DNA from: Scortum barcoo
Lineage: Eukaryota; Chordata; Actinopteri; Centrarchiformes; Terapontidae
Reading direction: 5' to 3'
DNA length: 64,000 nt
NCBI GenBank assembly: GCA_023238725.1
Contig: CM041534.1
Span: 3,546,449-3,610,448 of the forward strand
The position numbers and the translations under genes were made by a program. Of the stretch, positions 1 to 12,400 are shown one piece after another. Each line of letters begins with the position of its first letter. Position 1 is the stretch's first letter. The notes beneath the pieces were generated by a model. That model was not told the DNA's origin. It ran no database searches and saw only the letters and a program-made list of their open reading frames with translations.

Positions 1-332
1 ACATCAGCTCCTTCGCAGCAGAGGTTGTATTTCCTGCTGCATTTTATTTACAGCAGAAGAAGTTCAACCTGTTAAAGTCAACAATGGTGTACTTCTATGT
101 CACCATCACGGAGTCCATCCTCGCCTCCTTCAGCATCACCTAGTACACTTAAAAAACAGATGTACTGCACTTATCGTTTATAATAATCTTTCATATATTT
201 TATTGTAAATGTTTCTATTCCATATTTATATCCCTTTACTTATTTTCTATGTTCATTTTTATGCACCAACATAACAAGGCAAATTCATTTACTTGGCAAT
301 AAAGTTGATTTTGTGATTATGATTCTGTTTTT
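1..332 (+). mobile_element. 3' end of a degraded LINE (L2-like) retrotransposon
   Basis: A short open stretch at about 55-142 reads like the end of a reverse-transcriptase ORF: a FYVTITESILASFSIT-type peptide followed by TAG, resembling the region after the RT fingers and palm in fish L2-like elements. It is followed by an AT-rich tail with the wording typical of teleost LINE 3' ends (an 'aacaaggcaaattc' stretch, then 'cttggcaataaagttgatt') and a short degenerate gattatgatt-type terminal repeat near 315-330. The 5' part lies outside the window. The clade name is inference; the LINE character is fairly secure. Confidence 0.6.
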
Positions 333-1370
333 TTATAAAGTATTTTCTTTATAATGGATCTACCTGCCTAAGCTATAGATGCTTAGCTATAGAAGGTTTC
401 TTTTATCTCTAAACCAAATGCTGAAGCAACCTTTGCTGTGTGTTGTTTTAAATATCACCTCATCCAGCCAGCAGGGTATCTAGCCAGGTCTGAAGCACTG
501 ACTGCATTGTGGCTGTTAATGAGCTGATCCAGCCTGCTTGAGCACATTTTCTTCTTTTCTTACCTAATTTGCAGTGCAGGTAGATAAATGTGACTCTGTC
601 AAAGAAATTTCTGAAACTGGTTGTTAAAGGAATGTTGCCTCCTTAATGTGATGCATTTCCTGCTGAAACAGGATGTTGGGCTGTCCAGAGTCCAGGGAGG
701 GATCATTTAAAAATCCACTCAGTTAAGGCGAGAGAGAAAGCATTTTCATTTTGATTACATCATCAGAGGTGGATTTTTTTAAGTTGGAGTTGATATTTAT
801 GCCTCAAACACTACAAATATCATTATCATAATAACACCATTCCACACATTGTAATAATAACACTTTATGCAAATCGAGGGTCTGTCCTGATTTATAGGAG
901 ATATATATTGTTTCTGTTGACTAATTTTTTCTCATCTAGCCGAAATACAGTCCCAAAGAGCTGAACCGTGGAGCGCAAAGCAGGGAAGGCAAATTCTGCA
1001 AATGTGATGAGAGGAGCATAAAATAAATAAATAGGCTCATTACATGCTGTAAATGAATCTGTGATCCCTCCAGCTAAATAAATCACATGCAGAGAGATGA
1101 CTGACATGAAGTATGTGCCAAATAAGTTCATCTCTCCTACACATGTAAAAGAGAGCTACACCCCTAACAGTCCCCATGGAGGGGGACTAAATTATACATG
1201 TCTGAAGTAACTGTAGCAAAGGTTTTTTATTATTATTGGCAGGGGGAAAGCATGAATTCAATTGGAAATTGTCGACAGTGTTGTTTTTTCACGGCAGCAC
1301 ATGTAAATAAGCTCCAGAGTGCCCGGGTCTTGAGTTTTCTCCGGGCGGTGGAGGAATAAAGAGGGACAGT
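333..1370. other. Intergenic sequence upstream of the HMGN gene
   Basis: AT-rich sequence without a gene I can support. At 1169-1188 there is a small perfect inverted repeat, agtcccc-atggag-ggggact, of unknown meaning. GC content begins to rise after about 1320. Confidence 0.5.
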
Positions 1371-2198
1371 GTCTGCAGCACACACTCGGGGGGATGAATG
1401 GAGGTCTCCACACCGAGAGGACGCTCCGACACAAAGCCGGGGCGCCGCTCTCCTCTCCGGGGGACTCATGTCTGCACCGCGCGCTCACACCGGAGCCGGG
1501 CGGAGACGACACTGCGAGCAGGGTGAACAACACATGCCAGCGGCTGTGCCCACACGGAGCCTGTCGCCATTTTCCCAAGCTAAAATACAAAAGACCTCTC
1601 TGGCCGAGCACACACCCCTTTCTCTCCCTCTCAATCTCCTGCCAGTACGCACGCCGACATTTTTCTTTCACCGCCCGCGTTAAAAAGTAAAGAGCAGGCT
1701 TGTTTTTCACATACATGCGAGGCGCTGCTCTTAAATATGAAAGGGGATGCATTTTGTGTGGAATAAGTGAACACGAGAGCGAGGCGAAAGGCAGATTTAA
1801 TGATAATTTCTCCTAGATATGGCAGATGGCTGCTCACACACACAAATGGCTCGCCACGCTCGTTGAGTGACGCGTGACGTGGCCACACAGGTGCGAGCAC
1901 AGATTTGAAATCGCGTCGCCGACCCCCGCCTCGACCAATCGGCGCGCAGCGGGGGCGGGACGTACGGCCGTCCATCAGGCAGGGACTATGACGGTTTGAA
2001 TAGTGAGGGAGGGGGGCAATCCAATCCGGTTTGAGCTAGTTTTTCTTCCAATGGACCATTAACGTCTCGCTGCGCCGTGTTACACTGTACTGGCACAGCT
2101 TTATCCCGAATATACCACTGTATTTTCTCCTCCACTGAGCAACGTTCAGCTCTTTTTTCATTTTTTTAAAAAAAACAAACGCCCCACACAAACCAACC
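1370..2198 (+). promoter_or_regulatory. GC-rich promoter and 5' UTR of the HMGN gene
   Basis: CpG-rich sequence directly before the HMGN start codon. It contains a CCAAT box at 1935-1939, a GC box (gggggcggga) at 1951-1960 and a second CCAAT at 2021-2025. No TATA box is evident at a useful distance, as is usual for broadly expressed CpG-island genes. The transcription start probably lies between about 1980 and 2100. CpG richness continues into intron 1 to about 3200. The short ORFs here are compositional and have no family resemblance. Confidence 0.6.
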
Positions 2199-4441
2199 AT
2201 GCCTAAAAGGAGCAAAGTGAGTAGACCGACATCTTTCATGCATTCAGTTAATACAGCGTTTATAACCCCCAACTGCAAATGTTGAACCGGGCTCGTTACA
2301 GCTGGAGGTCAGAGTTGTTCAGATGTCCTTTTTCTCTCTTTCCTCTCTCTGTTCTGTGCATGTCAACAGTGTCGGGCCGGGCACACTTTGTAGTCCGTGT
2401 AGCGCCTGTTTTGTTTTGCTCGCATCTCTCCTGCACTGATTATCTTTGTGTGTTTCCGTGTGTGTGCGCGCTTTTCCATCGGTGTCATGCACAACTGCAT
2501 TAATGTAGAGATCCACACACCGCCGGGCTGTGCGGGACAAAGCGGGCTCTCTCTTTTTTTTTCGTTGTCGAGGTAGGTTTGATTTTTTTCTGCAGAGAAA
2601 GTTGGCGGCATATTGATTGTTTCCTGCGGGGGTCGTCACGCTGGATGCGAAAGTTTGTGTCGGAGAAAAAAAGGGGGACGGAGTGATGAAGAGGTACAGT
2701 AATGATCCGTTTGAGCTGTTGGGGTTGTTGTTTGTGTGTGTGTGCAGCCGAAGTCTGTCTTGTGTCTTTCCCGCGGGACAAAACCACTTTTTAATGCGCG
2801 TATTTGAGCGTTAAAATGACCCCCCCCCCTCTTTAAACCTCCGTGCATGTGTCTCTGTTCATGCATGGCCGCCCTTATTTTCTCCGGTGGAAATGCATTT
2901 CTTAGAAGGCGTCGTGGCTTTCTCTTTCTGTGTGTGTGTGTGTGTGCTGTCGGCTCAGACCACTCGCAGGTTATGCAATGGCGAGCCTCCGTCAGCAAAG
3001 CGCCGCTCTTGTTGCTGGGGGGAGTTCGAGGAGATTCTCGGAGCAGATCGTCGCTGAGCATCTCGGAGTGACTGTTTTTCAAATTCATGGCGGGAACGCT
3101 CCCCGCACGGCTCGGTTTCCTCTCCGTGCACCGCCAGTCCCGTTTATTACCAATGAATGGATGTGTCATGAGGAGGCGGAGTCCCACCCCCCCCCCTCGT
3201 CCATCCGTCCATCCATCCATCCACCGGGGCTTTACAGTAGGCAAATCACACACAGGGAGCAGAGCACGGCCACAGGACGCAGACTAAACTACAGTGTGTC
3301 ATTATGTTGGCCTGTTCAACTTTAGTGTGCGAGCACAGCGGAGTTATTATTCTTCCGCCGGGAAATGTAGTTCCACAAGGAGCTAGATGTGATTTGTTGC
3401 TAGGTAACGTGTAATGTTCCTAATTGATATAATGACTGTAAACATGCTGTCTAACAAGGGTGTCTCATAGCTCTGATTAGGTTTCATACACTGAGATTGT
3501 TTGAGCTCCATTGTGTCAGATTTTTTAGAAAAATCTGTGAGCCAATCACAGGGCTCGGTTTCACTTTAATCATGTATGAAGCTGGATGTGCAGGCATAGG
3601 CTATTCTGCTGCCTGGAAACGCCCACTCTGAGTTATATAACTAATACTTAAAGCCCATTCCTCACTACCTACCACCAATTAAAGCCACCATCAGCACGCC
3701 ATCCATTAAGCTGATCGTCTGTCTTTTGTCTTGCCCACAGGTAACTGGAGCAGCAGGTGATTCAGCGGTAAGGAACTGTCAGACTAACATATTGTTGTTT
3801 GGTTCATCTGTGTGTCATCTCAGAAACAATAATGAAACAGTTAGTCTGCCCACCCACCAGGGGTCAGTAACAGCCTGTGAGTGAGAGCTGTGGCTGAAAA
3901 GTAATCACCCTGCCTGTCTGTTCACTCTCTCTGCAGCCCAAGAGGAGATCTCTCAGGTTGAAAGATGTAAGTAGAAACAAGCCCAGACGGCCACACACAA
4001 CACACATGCTGTTTACTGCATTCTCATCTCTAACATTAATGTTTCTGCGCCCACAGAAACCTGCACCTGCAAAGGCAGAGGCCAAAGCCAAGCCAAAGGT
4101 GGGCCCTTGTTTTGATTCCATCTGAATGGACTCCTCTACTAAACCCTCAGCTGTTGAAGGAGTGACTTGACTCATGTGTTTAATGTTTTTCTTTGCAGAA
4201 GGGACCTGCTAAGCCTAAGAAAGCCAAGGAGGTGGAGAAGGCCAAGCCTGAGGAGAAAGCACCAGAGGCCCCTGCTGAGAATGGCGAAGCCAAAGCCGAG
4301 GATGAGGTAAGGGTCATGACATCATGTATAAACATGCAAAATAAGGCTCACCTCCTTCCTGATTAAACTTTGACACTGCACTTTTTCTTCCAGGCACCAG
4401 CTACAGACGCAGCTGAAGAAAAAGATGACGCAGCAGAATAA
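2199..4441 (+). CDS. HMGN-type nucleosome-binding protein (six exons)
   Basis: Coding exons: 2199-2216, 3741-3767, 3937-3966, 4057-4098, 4199-4306, 4394-4441. All have GT-AG borders and all are multiples of three, giving 90 residues, the same length as human HMGN2. Exon 1 encodes MPKRSK, the HMGN N-terminal signature (usually MPKRK). Exon 3 encodes the nucleosome-binding core PKRRSLRLKD, exon 4 the KPAPAK-type segment, and exons 5-6 a Lys/Pro/Ala-rich then acidic tail (AENGEAKAEDE...), the chromatin-unfolding region. HMGN proteins bind nucleosome cores through the RRSxRL motif and counteract linker-histone compaction in the nucleus. The six small phase-0 exons match the family gene structure. 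Oddities: Leu replaces the usual Ala in RRSARL, and Lys-Asp replaces the following Ser-Ala. Family membership is secure; which HMGN paralogue it is I cannot say, so no symbol is given. Confidence 0.9.
2217..3740 (+). other. HMGN intron 1
   Basis: Spliced out between AGCAAA|gtgagt and cccacag|GTAACT. The first kilobase is GC-rich, with a C9-C10 run at about 2820 and another at about 3187, and a short (CATC)n tract near 3201-3223. It may hold promoter-proximal regulatory sites. The longer ORFs on either strand have no coding resemblance. Confidence 0.7.
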
Positions 4442-5400
4442 CATCTCTCAAACCACGTCTTTTACCAGTGCTCCCTGTACCTCTTTTCTTGTACAATTCA
4501 GGGGAATATTTTTATCAACTATTTTCTAAATACAGGTTTTTTAGTAGTTTGATTGTAGAGAACACTTTTTTTTAATGAAAGAAAAAAGTCAATTTGGAGA
4601 CGGGAATTTCATCACATCCCACAATTTTGCATCGCCATAAAAATTGCGGTCATTGTTGTTACTGTCAGTGGATTTCATTTCAGTTTTAAATGTGAAGGAG
4701 GGGAGGGTGTGGGACAGGTTACCGTGTCATCACACAAGTACGACGTTCACAGGAGCAGGGGCAACAACCGGAAGAGCTTGCCTGCGTGGATTACATTCCA
4801 TATGCTTTATAAGGGACAGTGTATGTAATCTGTGCTGGGGTGGGGATGGACAAAGTCACAGGGCAACTCATTGTTTTATTGTTTATAAAAAGATCAGTGT
4901 TTTAGAATGTTTGTAAGCTTTGTTCCTGTATGTTAACTCTTGTACTCATGCAGTTTTCTTAACGAATCTGATCAATAAAGCTAAATACCCTAGTACTGGA
5001 GCTCTCCCTATCAGAACTGTGCATCGCGTGTGTTGGTTGTGTCTCTGTTCTGTGATAGCATCGCAATAAATTTGTATAGCTGCTGTGAAAAGGGTTTTCA
5101 ATCTTTCTATATGCAGTGTGTAATGGTACATTGTAAGGATGGTAAAATGGAATTTGTTTCTTAGCCAAGCTAACGAGGTGTGTAACCATTAAAAAAAACT
5201 GTTGAGACTGGCTTCTTAAAGGCCAACAGACAAACTGTACATTTATTTGAGATGTCAAATGCATACCAGCAGTAGCAATATTCATGTGAGTTTTAGGTAT
5301 CTGTATCAAGTACAAGTGTGCAGTTTCTTTTTATTTGTTTATAGATGTACCTGTGTAATGAATGTTATCAACAAACCAATAAAACTCAGTTGGTAGTTGT
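4442..5400 (+). other. HMGN 3' UTR with several polyadenylation signals
   Basis: Non-coding continuation of the last HMGN exon. Canonical AATAAA hexamers occur at 4974-4979, 5065-5070 and 5378-5383, so transcripts could end at about 4.99, 5.09 or 5.40 kb. The last is followed by a GT-rich stretch (ttggtagttgttacgctgttt) that looks like a downstream element, giving a 3' UTR of about 0.95 kb. Long 3' UTRs are common in HMGN genes. Confidence 0.6.
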
Positions 5401-7250
5401 TACGCTGTTTCATTCTGAAAGTTGTTTAATTATGAAGGTTGCTGAGACTGTAGAAACATAAACTGTTCAGCCAAAGGCGAATCTCTAAAGGTCATCCTAA
5501 AAACTAAAGGGATAAACAGAAGTCCTGTAAACAAGACTATATTGCCATTAATGTGTTTATATGTGTATGTAGGCTGTGAGTGAAAAGTTCCTGAATGATT
5601 TTAATCTGTTTTAATATGCAAGTAGAGAAAAATGAAGGTAAAATGTAACATAATGGATGATTTTTGTGTAAACGTAATTCAATGGCAAGTACAGGCTAAA
5701 TTAGCATTTAAGGTGTTAAAAGGTATTGTAGTCCAGGTATGTTAAAAATGTGACCTCCAGGTGAAGGTGTGGCTCTTAATGGAGAACCAAAACAGGCAAT
5801 CACAAGCATACAAGTCAAAGCATGATTATGAAGAAACACGAGCTGTGTATTGTTTAACTCCTGTAAAACCATTTGAAACTCAAAAGGACCCTGTCACCCA
5901 TAAAGTAACAGTCTGAATAAGCCCCTCTGTCCTAATAAAAGCAGATGAAAGAGCAATTTCAGCACCATGGACAGCTGCTCTCTGCACCGCTGCTTTCTCA
6001 GCAGCCTGGTGTGTTTCCTCTCCTCTCCTTATGGCTCCTCCTTTCCAAGTGTCCTCTCTTCTCATCACTCCACCATATCCCTCTCCTGTGTGAGTAAAAC
6101 AAACCCATGAGAATGTGCGCTCTCATCACTGATGCTCTGCTGTGATTGGTCTGCACAGAGAGGAAGGAGGAAGGTGGACTGAAGACTCTCTTCACTTTTT
6201 CCTTCTTCCTAATGAAGCAGTCAGGTGGTTTCTCTTTCTCAGTCAGCACACGACACAAGCAGCCAATAACATTTTCTTTAACAAGTATTGCTGTAGTTTG
6301 CCTTATGTTATGATACAGCACTATATCATGTTATAATAATATGTACATGAGTAGTGTTTACAGCATTATGTATTACATCTTATCTCAGTATTAATGCAAA
6401 CAACTCAAGTATAGTTACATAATTACTTTTTATAATATTCTGAGGTATGTTATTAGTGCTGATGGTATTACTCTTGGATACACTGTAGAGTTAGTTTAAT
6501 TGATCTTGTATACTTTCTATTCTATTCTTATTTTTAATGTATATACTTAAATTTATATAAAAACACACACACATAACCACACAGACAAAGTCCTGATATT
6601 CACCATGTAATCCAAAGACCCTTGGTTGAGTTTAGTCTCTGGATTTTCAGTGCATTCCTTCTGTTTAAGGACAATCAGCTGTTTGTCTTGCCCATACTGG
6701 CCCTGAAGAGATTTCCTTTCTAATGCTTATTGAATGGAAACAGCAATAGGAGAAAAAAAATGTATAGTTTTGTACTCGATACTTGTAAAATGCATTCAGC
6801 TGAATCTAATATGAGGATTCAGAGTGAGTCAAATAAACCGTCCTTCCCACAGTTCCAGTATTTTTAGTAAAGCTGTTCCTCTGTTTCTTTGAGGTAGTGT
6901 CCTCTTGTTGAGCTGCAGTGGACAGTAACATAAAGACTGCTTATTTAGAAGAGCTAAATGATGAATATCCAATGTTGTTATGTAACCCAGACTCACTCAT
7001 ATTAGCTTCAGTGGAACTTACTTCTTACTTCTTCATATCATAAGCTCTGTGGATTTTGCCCCTCATTCCTTACACTGATGTTGCACAAAGACAGACAGGA
7101 GGAACACACACAGCAAACTTAAAGTGTTCCAATATGTGTATGGTCATGTGCATATTGTTTTAAAAAACACAATGTCACAATAAGTCTGTAGGTCCTGACT
7201 TAAACTACTGTCACCTTCCAGATAAACATGAACAAAGTAACAAAGTAAAC
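5401..7250. other. Intergenic between the HMGN gene and the slc37a4 3' end
   Basis: AT-rich spacer between two convergent genes. I see no ORF with family resemblance and no recognisable repeat. Confidence 0.5.
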
Positions 7251-7256
7251 TTCACA

Positions 7257-7262
7257 TTTATT
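7257..7262 (-). terminator. slc37a4: Candidate polyadenylation signal of slc37a4
   Basis: AATAAA on the minus strand, about 890 nt downstream of the slc37a4 stop codon at 8150-8152. It would give a 3' UTR spanning about 7240-8149. No other strand-correct hexamer seems better placed, but this was judged by eye. Confidence 0.4.
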
Positions 7263-8149
7263 AGACTTCTTCACCTTTTCGAGTTCAATGTACAATTCCA
7301 GTAAGCTGGAGATAATTCCAACATGGCACTGAGATTTCAGAGATGAGTAGGTCAACAGCATAATATAATAAGTATAATCTAGTGTTGTAACTGTTCACTC
7401 TACAGTGGCAGTGACAAAACACCTGTAGAAAAGGTTTGACGTTAATCCTCCTTAAAAACATGTCAGATCACAAAAGCTGACATGGCCTAAGAAGTCTTTT
7501 TCTTCATCACGCAGCATAAAATGTGTGTATAAAAATAACATCATCTTGAATTACTTCATTTCTGTGAAATAATGAGCATCGCATTTTTACAAATACTTGA
7601 GGTATTAGTAAAATGACCATGACACACGCTCCTCCAGTTGTGAAAATATACAGACAAATAACAGTGTAGAATATACAGGCCCAACAGCTCACATTCAATA
7701 TGTTTAATATAACTGACCTCCACTGAAGGCAATGTTGCAATGAGCAGCACGCATCCACTTTATCTTAAGCCCACTCAAGACCTTATATATTTTCAAGTTC
7801 TTTTCAGAATAAAGCTACTTTCTTTACATGAATACTGTCTTTAGGAGTAAGTGCAGCATTCAAATGTTTGCTGTGTGATGAACAATCTACTCTATCTTTG
7901 TGCTGCTGAAAAGGAGAAAAAGTACCTGACTGTGATTCTAAAGTGGTCTAATGCTCGCACTCACCCTGAACATCCACATCAACCCAATTAATCAGCAAAA
8001 ATGTCAGAGATTAGTCTGTGTTTGGTGGTGTTGTTTGGTCAAATTGGTGTTGTATTAATGTGCAGTCTTGTGTGTGAAGAGTGCAAAGAACACAGTCCGT
8101 CTGGTCACATAACGGGACATCAACAGTCGGCTCATTTCAAGAAGATGCA

Positions 8150-9391
8150 TTAGTCCATTTTCTCTGCGATCCGTCCCATTTTGGTGCGCATGTTGCGTAC
8201 GAAGAAGAAGCCAACGGTGGCGATGGCCATTATCACCTCGGCTATCCAGAAAGCCATGTCCCAGCTGTATTGTTTGGCAATAGTGCTGAAGGGAAGCCCT
8301 GCCATAAAAGCCCCCACTGTAACAAGAGACAGACTGTTTAGTCATGACAGTCTCAACGCTGGAATACCACAGTGAGTGATTCACATGTGTTTGCTGGACA
8401 TATGAATCTGCAGCTTACCATTAGCCATCAGAGCCACAACAGCATGAGAGGTTCCACAAAAATTTGAAGGAGCGCTTTCACTGGCTATCACCCCGAACAG
8501 GGCAATTGGTCCGTAAGAAGAAAATCCAAACATAGCACCGAGGAAGAGGATCCAGATCTGTGGACGACAATGAGAAAATGTGGAACGCAGTGATCTTGAA
8601 AGCTTTTCCAACATTCAGTGCAGCACATTAGAATCCCTATGAACCCCTCCTTTTGAGCGTACCTCTTTTTCTGACACTCCAATGAGGACAGAGACAGGAT
8701 GAATGATTTGGACCCACAGAGGAGCCTCCTGATCAAAAACAAAAAGAGCTCTTACGATATTTTCAATGGCAGCAACATGTACATTTCAAGCATTCTACAC
8801 AGTAATGACAGCTACAGTTACCTTTGGGATTTCAGCGGTGATGGTGACTCTGAAGAGGTACATGGACACGTACATGCCAGCCATCATGAGAATGAGCAGG
8901 CCGTGGCGAGGGTTGCCGTGGGTGCCCAAGCCTTTCTGGAGGAGGTCACAGAGAGGATTTTTTATATATAAAATATAGGATATTTTAGATTTTTAATACT
9001 CAACTGTCCTCAATATTCCCAGTCATTTGTGCCTAACGTATCTCTGTTTTTAACTTACCCGAGCCACAGCTCTGTCTGTGAGGAAGCCTGATGCGAGGCT
9101 GCCCACAAACCCTCCCACTTCCAAGGCGCTCATGTAGGTACTGCCTGTGAGCAACACAGCTGATGTCAGCGCCCCTGACCATTCAGGTTCAGTGGAAATC
9201 AGTGAAGAGTAACTGACAATTAAAATGCATACCCATGAGAGCAGTCTGGCCTTTCTCCTGCATGAGGAACAGCTGTCCCCAGTCAGTGGCAGCCGTCTTC
9301 ACCCCAAACACCACCAAGTAGCCCAGAGACAGCACCCACAGGAAGGGAGACAGGAGGAACTCACTCAGGGTGCTCTCACTGTTGCCTGGTG

Positions 9392-9432
<41 letters not shown>

Positions 9433-12400
9433 GCAAGAGCTCAGCACATGTGTGTACAGGTTATAAAACTATTTGAATGACTTATTTTATACAGCATGTC
9501 TGTCACATGGTGTAACCAAACTCCATCTGAACATGATCTTTAAAATGAGCGACTTCGTGCAGCAGAAGTTATTCACCATATTCACAGTTGAAAATGCTGA
9601 GTCCCTTAATTTTTACAATTATTTGTAGTCACAGTGCCATTTTAATATTTGTCACCACAGTTTGATAGCAAATAAAGTAAATTGGTCTCATGTTTCTCCT
9701 ACTGTGAAACAAACATGCCTTTCTTTGTCTACTTAGTTTTCACATTAAACCTTCATTTGCATTTGTATGTAAAATTTGTATACAAATTTTAGTGCATATT
9801 TTAATTACAGAAAAAATGTAAACTACAAATGGTTGTGAGGGGTCTGAGTCTCTAAATAACTCTCTAGTAACTTGTGACTACAGAGGTCTAAGTGTAGAGT
9901 AAATAGTAAAGTAAAAGTAAATAGTCCATAAGTCAGTAGGCAGAGATCTAGACTGCATTTCCAAAAGCCATCATCACCCAGCTACAGCCCCAAAAGCCGC
10001 TGGAAGAAGAGAATTTGTTGAATTTTAGACATCTCAACTGTCTGCATCAAACAGTTGTGAGACCTGCTCCAGGGCTGTAGTCAAGGCAAGGTTTGCTGTA
10101 GGTTATCAACATTGATAATTGAGTCATTATCAATGACCATCTCACTCTGATCTGGATAATTATGTCAACATGCATAGTGATAATAGTTTGGGGGTTGCAG
10201 TTGGGACTTTGTAGGTAGTTATTACCCATCACCCTCAGTGGCTGAGCAGTGATCATAGCTGTTTGTGAAACAGGCCTCCAGTCCAGTCTACCCCTGTGTA
10301 AATATGGCTTTCTCCTGAAACAAATTATAATTGTTAAAACAGGTTATAAGCCTATAACTAAGAGTGTTGGGACAAACCCCCTTTACTTACCTCCCTTCGC
10401 GCCCTTCTTGGCTGCTGCTTCAATGTTTGGCAGGCCCACATCCTTCGGCTCATTCTTTACAAACACCAGGCAAACGAGTGAGAAGGCGGCACAGAAAACG
10501 CCTGACATGGTCATGATAGTCCTCCAGTCGTAGTAGTGCAGGAGCACAGTGACCAGGATCGGACCCAGACTCCCAGCCAGGTTCATACTGCAGGACAGCA
10601 CAGACCACCATGTTCCAAACTGGGAGGGCTCAAACCACTGAGGGAAGAGAGACACAGGAGAAAACAGAGAGGGATTAGCATTTCCTACAGTTCAGATAGA
10701 GACTGACGATTTATTTTGCCTTCACGTTATAGTAATCATATAATGTACATATTGTTGGTTTCCTCCCATGTTCCACTTTCCTGAAGCAATACAGAGATAA
10801 AAAAAAACCTGTTCTTTCACATCAGCTAACCATATTTAACAAGAGACTGAGGCCAGGACTAATTGACAGAAACAGTCTGACCTCATAATGAACAGACTGT
10901 TGCATTTATGCCACTTTCTGTTTCCAAAGTGCAACACTATTCAGATTCTTCTCTCATTTTACTGCATCCGGAGAAATAGCATCAGAGCCCTCAGAGTCCT
11001 CGGGATGTAATAGAGCTGAAGGCGGCCAGAAGCATTCCTCATACAGCATATCCAACAGAGCAACACAGTAACCAGTAACTTGAGAATCCACTAGGCAAAT
11101 ACATAAGGCAGCCCTCAGGCTGATCTGATCCACAGCGTGTGGATGTTGACTCAGCTGTGGAACAGCAAACTGGTGCAGACTTGGAACGACTGGATGCTTC
11201 CTCTCACTAGAAAAAGTTTTTTGTTTTGGAAAGATCTACCAAGGATCTTCTATAAATACATTCTCCAGTAATCTGATTCCCTTCAGTACGCTGAGCACAT
11301 GCCAAAGCCTATTTATTCTCCACCTTTGAACACTGCTACTTTTAAGGCAGCTTCTCACAAGCCGCAAGTAGCACCTGAACATAGAAGAGCAGAATGCATT
11401 AGGGTTTACTCAAACAATGACCTTAATAATCAAAAGCTGTATGAGAATGAGACCTGCAGATTGATACCACTGCCAATAGCTCTATGTTAGACTTGGACAA
11501 TCAGTGTCTTCAACTGCTGGCACACGCTAACATCTCCTCAAACCAGAGATGATACCTCTGGCTCTAAGGTCAGCACTGTCTCACAGCAAGGAGCAGGATT
11601 CCTCCAAACACTTCCAACAACTATCCAACAGGTGCCCTCTCTCTCACAGTACAGAGGGGAAACACAGACAACATGTCTTGGAGCAGGTGGCTCCCACTCC
11701 AGGGTTACAACTAGCTGCCCAAAATAATCACAGGCATCACAAACCATTTGCATGGTGAGAGTAGGACTTCCCTTGGCTCTGAACATTACAGTTACACTGA
11801 ATAAGGGATTAGTGTTGCATGCGGTTGCAGATGGGATGCCATTACCTTGCGCAGCACCTTCCCACACGGCGGCCAGCCACAGCCTTGTCCCAGGCCGTTG
11901 ATGAACCAGAACAGCGAGAACATGGATACAGTGGAGGACCAGGAGAAGGCTATGTTGATGCCCCCCACCAGGAACAGGCCGATGGAGAAAAGCCAACGGG
12001 CGCTGATCTGATCTGACAGCACGCCGCTGATGAACTTACTGATGGCATAGGCCATGGTCTGGCTGCTGGTGATCAGACCTGCAGACACCACAGAGGTTAC
12101 TTTTAGAGCAATGTACAGCTAGACACAATATTACAAGAGACACGAGCTGCAGCCTTGTACTCATTAAAGTAACCAAAGTTGTGTGACAACTGAGAATCAA
12201 GCCATTTCACTGCCAATAATATAAAATCAGTCTAAGGCAGTGTTGCAAACTTGGCGACTTTCTCGCTAAATCTGGCGACTTTTCAAACCCTCTTGGTGAC
12301 TTTTTTTGTCAAAAGCTAGCGACTAGCGACAACTCTAGCGACTTTTTCTAGTGTTTTGGAGACTCTGACATGAAAAGCTCACGTATCGCTCTGCAGTTAC

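Noticed and set aside
1233..1975. Several 80-160 codon ORFs on both strands
   Set aside because: They lie in the GC-rich HMGN promoter, where stop codons are rare by composition; the translations are Arg/Pro/His-rich and unlike any protein I know.
2636..3253. 205-codon minus-strand ORF
   Set aside because: Antisense to the CpG-rich HMGN intron 1; compositional, with no protein-like pattern.
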